From assembly GCA_004525355.1 (NCBI GenBank), contig SPCK01000109.1, positions 1 through 7,024 on the forward strand: 7,024 bases of DNA, given 5' to 3'. Positions 1 through 6,017 of this stretch are shown here, piece by piece. The notes beneath the pieces are model-generated. The model did no database searches and was not told where the DNA came from. It was given only the letters and a program-made list of their open reading frames with translations. Position numbers and translations under genes: made by a program. The stretch's first letter is position 1, and each line of letters opens with the position of its first letter. The DNA comes from Spirochaetales bacterium. Lineage in GTDB: Bacteria; Spirochaetota; Spirochaetia; Treponematales; UBA12059.

Positions 1-2624
1 TATCTGAGGCCCCTTCACCCCAGTTGTTCCGGGTGCGCGTTGAACGCGTAACCCGGGAGCGAATCGTCAAAAAACCTGGACTGCTTCCCTTCCTCCCCCC
101 CAAAGAAGAGAAAGTCGTGGAAACCGAGAAAGTGGAGCACCGCGATCCGGTCACGCTGGACGGGCGGGTCCAGCGCTCTTTCTGGGCTCCCGCCGATACG
201 TGCGTGGCGCAGCTGATGGCCGCGAAGACCGGTAAGCCGGGCAAGAACATCTATGGCAAGGTCATTCCAGCCATACAGGATGACGATACGGCTTTCTACC
301 TGGGATCCGGACTGGAGCGCGAAAAGGGCGAGATCCTGACCCGGGCCGCAGGCTGGGTGCGCGTCGGCACGCAGTGGGCCGATCTCGTGCCGTTCGCCAA
401 GCATGTTTTCAATCTGCGCATATCGGGAGACGGCACGACCCTGCTCCTTGATTTTACGCCGGGAGACAAGCGCCTGCCTTTTCCCGATGTCGGTACCATC
501 CTCCAAGAAGCGAAAAATAAGGGAGCTTCCGCAGAATGCCTCTTGTCGGAAGACGAGATAACCGCAGCACTGCAGCGCGCCATCAAGAGTAGCCAGGCGC
601 TCATTGGCTTCAGCCTATCCTGTGACCGGGACGCCGGAGTACGTATCGATATCAGCCCCGATAAGCTCACGGCTACCCTGAACGTGGTCAAAGGCCGCGG
701 AAAGGGCAAGCCCCTGCAATTGTCCATGGTAAGCGCGGCGCTTTCCGAGTACAAGCTCAAGGGCATCAAACTTGAAAAACTCAAGGCGGATATTATCGCG
801 TTCTATAAAAGCCAGGAGCTTGAACTGTGCGACTACATCCTGGTCGAGGGCAGGGCCCCTGTTGGAGGCGAGGATCGAAGCCTCGCTTTCGGCATCGCGT
901 TCCTGCCGGACGAGCAGGCGAAGGAGTACCTCGGTCGGATCGAGGCAAACCCTGCTTTGTCCCGTTATCTGAAAAAGGCTGAAGAGTTCCCCCTGGTTTC
1001 TACCGATCGCGTCGCGGTGATCAAGAAAGACCAGGAGCTGGCACGATTTTCACCCCCTTCATTCGGCCAGCCGGGAGTGGATGTATTTGGCGCCATAATA
1101 CCCGGCGCTCCGGGAAACGATCCTCTCCTCCATACCTTCGAGAATATCCGCGTCTCAAGGGAAAGCATTGAGAGCGACGACGACGGCCTGGTCCTGATGC
1201 TCCAGCGGGAGAACGAGACTCTCATCCGCGTCCTGCCGTACCGTGATGCCAGGGTAGATGTCGCCGTGTCGAAGAATGGCATGGAAGCGACCCTGAGCTG
1301 CGAGAAGGAATATGGCCTCGGCCGCGACCTTTCGCTTGAGTTGGTGCAAGAGACGCTCAAGGCAGCCGGCGTGAGTTTCGGGATCGAAACGAAAGCGCTT
1401 TCCGACGCACTCAACGACGCGCACGCGGGCTATGCCGTGACCGAACGTCCCATTGCCAACGGCAAGGAGCCCATCCCGTCCGGCGGATGGCGTCTCATCT
1501 GGATAGTCAAGGTCGCAAGCGGGGCCGCGTTGACCCTTCGGGCTGACGGCACGGCCGACTACAAGAACCAGGACAAGGCGACGATAGTCGCCCAGGGCCA
1601 ACCCATTCTGGAGATTGTGTCCATCGGGCGGGACGGTCAGGACGGTACAGATGTATACGGCAAACCCATCATGGCTCCCAAGGATCCCAAAGCGACGGAT
1701 CTGCCCGAGTGGGACGAGACGATCCGCGAGGAGCTGAACGAGAATGGCGACCGGGTGCTGATCGCGGCCAGGAACGGCGAGTTGAAATTCGAGCGGAACC
1801 GGCTGAGTATCGATACGGTCTGGAAGATCGCCGGCGACATAGGGCCCTCCAGCGGGAATATACGCTTTCCCGGACCGGTGGCAATCAGCGGCAGCGTGCT
1901 GACCGGGTTCTTGGTCGTGGCCGGTGGCGATGTGTTCGTGTCCGGGTCGGTTGAGGCCGCGCTCGTATCCTCCGAGGGCGGCGTGCGTATCGTTGAAGGC
2001 GTCAAGGGAGCCAGGCGCGGTACGGTACGCGCGCGCAAGACCATAGAGGCGGCTTTCACGGAGCAAGCCCTGCTCATGGCCATCGGGGATATCACGCTCA
2101 AGAGTTCCGCACTGCTGAGCGTGGTCAAGACAAATGGCAAGCTGACGCTCCAGGGCGAACGCGGCTCCCTGATCGGGGGGCAGTGCCGAGCAAAGAACGG
2201 TATCGATGTACAGAACCTGGGCGCCGAGAACAATTCCCGGACCACCGTGTCCTTCGGACAGGACTACCTGATAAAGGATGCCGCCGAGGCGGAAGAACGG
2301 GAAATTGACCGCGTCAAGGCGCTCATCCTCAAGGCCGACAAGACCATGAAGGAGCTTGCACGGAACGGCGGGGACATGGCTACCGTACGCCAGGAGAAAA
2401 TAAAGCTCGTCAAGCTATTAGAGAAGCGTACGATGCGTGTATTCCAGTTGCACGAGCGATTCGAGGAACACGTACCATCGGAGGTCGTCGTCAGGGGTAC
2501 GATATATCCTGGCGCCGTCCTGGAAAGCCATAACCGTTACCACGAAGTGAGGGTAAAGAAGCAACGGGTCGCCTTTGCGTTCGACGTGCACTTGGGGCGC
2601 ATAATCGAGCGGCCTCTCGCATAG
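1..2624 (+). CDS. FapA-family (DUF342) polymer-forming protein, 5'-truncated by window edge
   Basis: The reading frame is open from the first full codon (position 3) to TAG at 2622-2624, giving 873 visible residues. No stop precedes the TTG at 24, so the true start is upstream. Numbering from that TTG, three copies of a motif like G-x-P/D-G-x-D/N-V-Y/F-G-x-x-I are seen at residues 70-83, 348-361 and 538-551. Residues about 599-746 form the typical DUF342 core: short glycine-punctuated beta repeats (AGDIG, SGNIRF, ISGSV, GGDVFVSGSVEAA), expected to make a bactofilin-like beta-helix. Residues about 752-815 are charged and heptad-like, probably a coiled coil, followed by a short beta-rich C-terminus (RGTIYPGAVLES). 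No signal peptide or membrane segment is visible. The family has been linked to flagellar assembly and cell-pole functions in some bacteria, but the role here is unknown. Family assignment is firm; function is not. Confidence 0.9.
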   Translation, partial: SEAPSPQLFRVRVERVTRERIVKKPGLLPFLPPKEEKVVETEKVEHRDPVTLDGRVQRSFWAPADTCVAQLMAAKTGKPGKNIYGKVIPAIQDDDTAFYLGSGLEREKGEILTRAAGWVRVGTQWADLVPFAKHVFNLRISGDGTTLLLDFTPGDKRLPFPDVGTILQEAKNKGASAECLLSEDEITAALQRAIKSSQALIGFSLSCDRDAGVRIDISPDKLTATLNVVKGRGKGKPLQLSMVSAALSEYKLKGIKLEKLKADIIAFYKSQELELCDYILVEGRAPVGGEDRSLAFGIAFLPDEQAKEYLGRIEANPALSRYLKKAEEFPLVSTDRVAVIKKDQELARFSPPSFGQPGVDVFGAIIPGAPGNDPLLHTFENIRVSRESIESDDDGLVLMLQRENETLIRVLPYRDARVDVAVSKNGMEATLSCEKEYGLGRDLSLELVQETLKAAGVSFGIETKALSDALNDAHAGYAVTERPIANGKEPIPSGGWRLIWIVKVASGAALTLRADGTADYKNQDKATIVAQGQPILEIVSIGRDGQDGTDVYGKPIMAPKDPKATDLPEWDETIREELNENGDRVLIAARNGELKFERNRLSIDTVWKIAGDIGPSSGNIRFPGPVAISGSVLTGFLVVAGGDVFVSGSVEAALVSSEGGVRIVEGVKGARRGTVRARKTIEAAFTEQALLMAIGDITLKSSALLSVVKTNGKLTLQGERGSLIGGQCRAKNGIDVQNLGAENNSRTTVSFGQDYLIKDAAEAEEREIDRVKALILKADKTMKELARNGGDMATVRQEKIKLVKLLEKRTMRVFQLHERFEEHVPSEVVVRGTIYPGAVLESHNRYHEVRVKKQRVAFAFDVHLGRIIERPLA

Positions 2625-2639
2625 CATGGACTTCCGAGC

Positions 2640-2669
2640 TTGCATCCAGCGCCATCCGGCGGGTATAGT
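2640..2669 (+). promoter_or_regulatory. Possible sigma70-type promoter for lgt
   Basis: A TATAGT box (2664-2669, five of six matches to TATAAT) lies 18 bp after TTGCAT (2640-2645, three of six matches to TTGACA). It sits in the gap between the FapA-family stop codon and lgt. The -35 is weak, so this is a candidate only; lgt could also be read through from upstream. Confidence 0.3.
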
Positions 2670-2676
2670 TAGCGTA

Positions 2677-2701
2677 GGCCCGGGCGGGCCCATCCCCTTT
2701 T
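2677..2701 (+). terminator. GC hairpin followed by T4; weak terminator or 5' stem of the lgt mRNA
   Basis: GGCCC (2677-2681) can pair with GGGCC (2686-2690) around a 4-nt loop. TTTT follows at 2698-2701, but seven bases separate it from the stem. That gap and the short T-run make it a poor intrinsic terminator. If the TATAGT box upstream is real, transcription would begin almost exactly at this stem, making it a 5' stabilising hairpin instead. Confidence 0.22.
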
Positions 2702-2718
2702 AGCATCGGAGGACGGCC

Positions 2719-3741
2719 ATGCTTGCCGCCATACAGTTTCCTTCTTGGCTCAAACCAGAGATTCTGCCTTTCCTGCCGAACTTTCCCCTTCGTTGGTACG
2801 GCCTCATGTACCTTGTGGCCTTCGGAATAACCTATCTGTTGTTCAGGCGCCAGGTTAGGGTTCGCAAGCTGGGATACAGCGACGACGATGTCTCCGGTTT
2901 CTTCCTCGCGGCGATCCTTGGCCTGATATTGGGAGCAAGGCTTTTCGGTACGCTGCTCTACGATACGTCCGGACTGTATTGGAGCAAACCCTGGCTGATC
3001 TTCTGGCCGTTCGCCGAGACCGGCCAGTTTACCGGATTCCGCGGCATGTCCTTCCATGGCGGTTTCCTGGGCGTAGTCGTGGGAACCGTGATCTACGCCC
3101 GGCGCAAGAAAATCGATTACCTTCAGTGGGCCGATATGATGGCCATATCGGCGCCGCTGGGCTATACCTTCGGACGATTGGGCAACTTTATCAATGGTGA
3201 GTTATGGGGCAAGGTGAGTGTGGCGCCCTGGGCCATGTACTTTCCCGACGCCACGCGCTTTCCGGCGAACGAACCCTGGGTCAGGGATGTGGCGGACAAG
3301 GTGGGGCTCGTCGTCAACCAAGCCATGGTCAATTTGCCACGACATCCTTCCCAGTTGTACGAGGCCTTGTTCGAAGGTGTCTTTCTCTGGCTGATACTGT
3401 GGTTCGTCGTCAGGCCGCGAAGCCCGTTCAAGGGCTTTGGAACAGGCGCGTATATCGTCGGCTACGGAGCCATACGCTTCATAATAGAATATTTCAGGGA
3501 GCCGGACGCCGACTTGGGCTACATCATCAAGCTGGGCGATCCGAACGCTTCCTTCCATATTTATTCCACGCCGTTGAATTTCTCAATGGGCCAGCTGCTG
3601 TGCTTCCTGATGATCGTGGGCGGCTCGCTGTTCATCTGGTACCGGTCGAGCGCCTCCAGGCGCGAAGCGTCGCTACTGGCCGTGGCAAGCCAGGAACGCG
3701 CCAGGCTTGAAAACGCCAAAAAGAAGCTCAAGAAGAAGTAG
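2719..3741 (+). CDS. lgt: Phosphatidylglycerol-prolipoprotein diacylglyceryl transferase
   Basis: Lgt is an inner-membrane enzyme that moves a diacylglyceryl group from phosphatidylglycerol to the lipobox cysteine of prolipoproteins, the first step of lipoprotein maturation. The 340-residue product has the family hallmarks: LRWYGLMYL (24-32), GMSFHGG (109-115, His113 matching E. coli His103), the signature GRLGNFINGELWG (152-164, Arg153 matching essential Arg143), HPSQLYEA (209-216) and IIEYFREPD (255-263, Arg260 matching essential Arg239). Several hydrophobic membrane segments are visible, the last at about 290-308. ATG 2719 is preceded by GGAGGA (2708-2713) at 5 nt. The protein is longer than E. 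coli Lgt (about 290 residues), partly through a charged C-terminal tail (about 309-340) ending in a lysine cluster. The VOC gene follows after 54 bp without a clear terminator. Confidence 0.97.
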   Translation: MLAAIQFPSWLKPEILPFLPNFPLRWYGLMYLVAFGITYLLFRRQVRVRKLGYSDDDVSGFFLAAILGLILGARLFGTLLYDTSGLYWSKPWLIFWPFAETGQFTGFRGMSFHGGFLGVVVGTVIYARRKKIDYLQWADMMAISAPLGYTFGRLGNFINGELWGKVSVAPWAMYFPDATRFPANEPWVRDVADKVGLVVNQAMVNLPRHPSQLYEALFEGVFLWLILWFVVRPRSPFKGFGTGAYIVGYGAIRFIIEYFREPDADLGYIIKLGDPNASFHIYSTPLNFSMGQLLCFLMIVGGSLFIWYRSSASRREASLLAVASQERARLENAKKKLKKK

Positions 3742-3783
3742 AGAAACAAAAAGCGGTATCTGCGTACGGGTTTATTGAAAGTC

Positions 3784-3790
3784 AAGGAGG
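3784..3790 (+). promoter_or_regulatory. Strong Shine-Dalgarno fixing the VOC gene start
   Basis: AAGGAGG lies 5 nt before the ATG at 3796. It decides the start: an in-frame TTG at 3775 would add seven residues and place this site inside the gene. Confidence 0.85.
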
Positions 3791-3795
3791 CAAAC

Positions 3796-4167
3796 ATGAA
3801 ATTCTGCTGGACGACGATAATGGCCAAGAATATGGAAGAGTCTCTGCGTTTTTATCAGGATATCGTCGGGCTTGCGCTTCAACGGCGGTTCCAGCCCGCT
3901 CCGGGGCAGGAGATCGCGTTCCTGGGAGAGGGCGAGACTCAGGTCGAGCTGATCACGAACCAGAAGAAAGTATCAGTGGAATTCGGGCAGGACATTTCTC
4001 TTGGCTTTGCCACGGAATCGCTTGATGCATTGACCGAGACGCTCGGGAAGCATGGGATCGCTGTACATTCCGGGCCGTTCCAGCCCAGTCCCGAGTTGCG
4101 CTTCCTGTACGCGCTCGATCCGAATGGGCTGAAAATTCAGTTTGTCGAGTTCGCGCAGCGACACTAG
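3796..4167 (+). CDS. VOC-superfamily (glyoxalase/dioxygenase-fold) small protein
   Basis: This 123-residue protein has the two beta-alpha-beta-beta-beta modules of the vicinal oxygen chelate fold. Module one carries the usual opening with MEESLRFYQDIVGL (13-26) and ends in TQVELI (48-53). Module two includes SLDALTETLGKHGI (75-88) and closes with LDPNGLKIQFVEF (107-119). Length is typical for a single-chain VOC protein, which usually dimerises. Compared with glyoxalase I, whose metal ligands are His, Glu, His, Glu, only Glu51 is kept: the first position is Trp5, the third falls at Asp66/Ile67, and the fourth is Gln115. It is therefore unlikely to be a classical lactoylglutathione lyase; substrate and activity cannot be told. 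ATG 3796 is chosen for its Shine-Dalgarno site. It follows lgt by 54 bp and is probably cotranscribed with it. Confidence 0.9.
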   Translation: MKFCWTTIMAKNMEESLRFYQDIVGLALQRRFQPAPGQEIAFLGEGETQVELITNQKKVSVEFGQDISLGFATESLDALTETLGKHGIAVHSGPFQPSPELRFLYALDPNGLKIQFVEFAQRH

Positions 4168-4177
4168 CAGCAGGGCG

Positions 4178-5281
4178 TCAACTATTCCCGAAACAGGTAC
4201 CAACCAACCGGGCCGTCCCGATCAGCGGATGATCCGTGGGAACGGTTTGTATCCTGTCTGCCACGTCTGCCAGGGGTATGGTGTCGATCCGACCGTCGCG
4301 CATGGCGACCATGCGGCCGAAACGTCCCTGCTCCAGGAGTTCCGCCGCGGCCGTGCCGAAGGCCGTCGCCAGCACGCGGTCGTAGGGGCTCGGTGTCCCG
4401 CCGCGCTGCAGGTAGCCCAAAACGGTCACCCGTGCCTCCATCCCGGTCGCCTTCTCTATCTCGGCGGCGAGGCGATAACCGATGGACGGGTAGGGCATGG
4501 ACTCGCGACGCAGCTTGCGTTCCTTCTTGGGCAACGCGGCTTCCTCAGCCGACATCGCTCCCTCGGCAACCACCACGATACTGAAGTGCTTGCCCTCAGC
4601 GCGGCGACGCTCCAGGCCGGAGGCCACCTTGGCGACGGAGTAGGGCAGTTCGGGAATGATGATGACGTCGCCGCCGCCGGCTACTCCCGCGTAGAGGGCC
4701 AGCCAGCCCGTCTTATGCCCCATCAGCTCGATGACCATGACTCGATTGTGGCTGGACGCGGTCGAGTGCAGCCGGTCGATGGATTCGGTGGCGATGTCGA
4801 CCGCAGAGTGGAAGCCGAAGCTGACCTCAGTGCCCCAGATGTCGTTGTCTATTGTCTTTGGCAGACCGATGACGGACAGGCCTTCCTGCGCCAGTAGATG
4901 GGCCGTCGTGTTGGTCCCGTTGCCGCCCAGCACCACGAGGGCGTCCAGCCCGAGCGCTTCCACGTTGCGCATGATGAGCTCGGGTTTGTTCTTGCCGGCT
5001 TCCGAGTCGCTGGATGTGCTGCCGTCGAATTTCTTGAAGGGTTTCTCGCGCGATGAACCCAATATGGTCCCACCGAGTGTAAGGATGCCGGAAAAATCGT
5101 CCTGGGAAAGCGCTCGGGCATCTCCATCTATGAGTCCGCGATAACCATTGGAGATGCCAACGACCTCCATGCCGAAGCGGCCTGACGCGGCCTTGGCAAC
5201 GCCCCTGATGGCAGCGTTCAGTCCGGGGCAGTCTCCGCCGCTGGTCAATATGCCGAAACGCTTGACGCGCGAGGCTTTCAT
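4178..5281 (-). CDS. pfkA: 6-phosphofructokinase, probably ATP-dependent
   Basis: This enzyme phosphorylates fructose 6-phosphate to fructose 1,6-bisphosphate in the cytosol. The 367-residue product (E. coli PfkA is 320) shows SGGDCPGLNAAIRG (14-27), GGNGT (119-123), PKTIDND (141-147, with Asp145 matching the catalytic Asp127), MGHKTGWLA (187-195), and GYLQRGGTPSPYDR (289-302). Gly122 matches Gly104 of E. coli, the residue linked to ATP use, while PPi enzymes carry Asp there. However, Lys142 in PKTIDND resembles PPi-type and actinobacterial enzymes, and Asn121 replaces the Mg-binding Asp103. An insertion at about 83-105 and a charged stretch at about 243-262 account for the extra length. The ATG overlaps the upstream stop codon (ATGA) and lacks a good Shine-Dalgarno site, so translation is probably coupled. 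The ATP preference is inferred, not proven. Confidence 0.95.
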   Translation of the reverse strand: MKASRVKRFGILTSGGDCPGLNAAIRGVAKAASGRFGMEVVGISNGYRGLIDGDARALSQDDFSGILTLGGTILGSSREKPFKKFDGSTSSDSEAGKNKPELIMRNVEALGLDALVVLGGNGTNTTAHLLAQEGLSVIGLPKTIDNDIWGTEVSFGFHSAVDIATESIDRLHSTASSHNRVMVIELMGHKTGWLALYAGVAGGGDVIIIPELPYSVAKVASGLERRRAEGKHFSIVVVAEGAMSAEEAALPKKERKLRRESMPYPSIGYRLAAEIEKATGMEARVTVLGYLQRGGTPSPYDRVLATAFGTAAAELLEQGRFGRMVAMRDGRIDTIPLADVADRIQTVPTDHPLIGTARLVGTCFGNS

Positions 5282-5949
5282 CGGGCGCCGAACAATCCGG
5301 CCCTTCCGCTGTGCCTGAGGACTTTTCCCGTATCCCGTGGCGGTTCATCCAGGAGCTTGGCGACGTAGCGCGCGACGAGGTCCGGTTGGCCCGATTCATC
5401 GAGGACGGCAATGAAGCGCCAGGACGAATCCGCGCTCCCCGCGGAGGCGATCAAGCCTTCAGCCAGCCCGAGGAGGGCGCCGGCCGCCATCGAGCCAAGA
5501 GGGCCGCGCTCGGGGCGTTCGGTAATAACGAGCACGACCGTGCCTCCTCCGCGCTCGCTGAATCGACGCGCGGCTTCGCGGATCAGTTCCGCATGGCCGG
5601 CAGCCCAGGACAGGGCGGTTTCCTCGATCGCGCGGGGAGTCGCGTCGATGAAAGGCGTGTCGTCACGGGGCGGGTCAGCGAAGAGGACCAACTCATCGAG
5701 GTGGCCGCCCAGTTCGTTTTCGGCCTCGAGCACGACTGCCCGGGCGGAGGCAAACGACAGGGAGTCCCATGCAAGGATCGCACGTGAATCGGCTGGAGGA
5801 GCTGCCTCATCGGGTTCATGAATCGTTTCGGGCGGAGCGCTCCTGCCCCTTGAAGCCAGCACCAGGTCCCGGCCAGTGACCTTGGCCTCTGAGCGGAACG
5901 CCTCGACTTCAGGTATACCCGCGGGTACTGCCAACGTTGTCTTTTTCAC
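5278..5949 (-). CDS. Degenerate SDR-fold protein, translationally coupled to pfkA
   Basis: No named family was recognised, but the 223-residue product reads like a short-chain dehydrogenase/reductase with its working parts lost. Matching SDR segments are a first strand and helix (5-35), an Asp after a strand (AILAWDS, 57-63), helix plus LGGHLDELVLF (80-90), a helix ending in RRFSERGGGTVVLVI (128-142), and a helix GSMAAGALLGLAEGLI (152-167). The glycine-rich cofactor loop is absent, the NNAG position reads FADPP, and the catalytic Tyr-x-x-x-Lys aligns with Ser153 and Gly157. Catalysis is thus unlikely; a structural or regulatory role is inference. The GTG start at 5949 follows GGAG by only 2 nt, and an in-frame TAG lies five codons upstream, so no longer start exists. 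Its TGA overlaps the pfkA ATG, giving a two-gene operon. Confidence 0.82.
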   Translation of the reverse strand: MKKTTLAVPAGIPEVEAFRSEAKVTGRDLVLASRGRSAPPETIHEPDEAAPPADSRAILAWDSLSFASARAVVLEAENELGGHLDELVLFADPPRDDTPFIDATPRAIEETALSWAAGHAELIREAARRFSERGGGTVVLVITERPERGPLGSMAAGALLGLAEGLIASAGSADSSWRFIAVLDESGQPDLVARYVAKLLDEPPRDTGKVLRHSGRAGLFGAR

Positions 5950-6017
5950 GGCTCCAGTGTACTATGGACGGCATACGGGCGCAAGGCACGCCGTCGCCCG
6001 GCCTTCCGGGAGCGTTC
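5950..6017. promoter_or_regulatory. Divergent intergenic region between the SDR-like/pfkA operon and nadE
   Basis: Both transcription units must start in or near these 68 bp. A 6-bp inverted repeat, GACGGC (5967-5972) and GCCGTC (5990-5995), is spaced by 17 bp and could be an operator. On the minus strand, TTGCGC and TACACT are spaced by 17 bp just before the GTG, which would give an almost leaderless message; the match is weak. No convincing plus-strand promoter was seen, apart from a loose TACTAT (5960-5965). Confidence 0.4.
5997..6012 (+). promoter_or_regulatory. Shine-Dalgarno of nadE within a GC hairpin
   Basis: GGGAG (6008-6012) lies 5 nt before the nadE ATG. Its GGG is also the end of a perfect 5-bp stem, CCCGG (5997-6001) with CCGGG (6006-6010), closed by the loop CCTT. 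The stem could lower ribosome access. Confidence 0.5.

Noticed and set aside
24..26. TTG as the start of the FapA-family gene
   Set aside because: The frame is open upstream to the window edge and no Shine-Dalgarno site precedes the TTG (upstream is CCTTCACCCCAG). The gene more likely begins outside the window.
1155..2066. 303-codon open frame on the minus strand
   Set aside because: It lies fully inside the FapA-family gene, whose protein has clear family structure. The antisense product has no recognisable domain and reflects GC-rich codon bias.
3775..3777. TTG start for the VOC protein, seven residues longer
   Set aside because: It would place the strong AAGGAGG site inside the coding region; ATG 3796 has ideal spacing and fits the family N-terminus.
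3742..3795. Promoter or terminator between lgt and the VOC gene
   Set aside because: Only a loose TTTATT and a 3-bp stem were found. Neither is better than chance, so cotranscription is the simpler reading.
4142..4897. 251-codon plus-strand open frame opposite pfkA
   Set aside because: It is antisense to conserved PFK motifs, has low-complexity Gly/Arg/His composition and matches no family I know.
4178..5281. Calling the enzyme PPi-dependent phosphofructokinase because of PKTIDND
   Set aside because: The residue matching E. coli Gly104 is Gly, not the Asp of PPi enzymes. Actinobacterial ATP-dependent enzymes, as I recall them, also have PKTIDND.
5311..5821. Two long plus-strand open frames opposite the SDR-like gene
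   Set aside because: Only the minus frame shows fold-like periodicity, a start-stop overlap with pfkA and a start next to an upstream stop. The plus frames are Arg/Ala/Ser-rich shadows.
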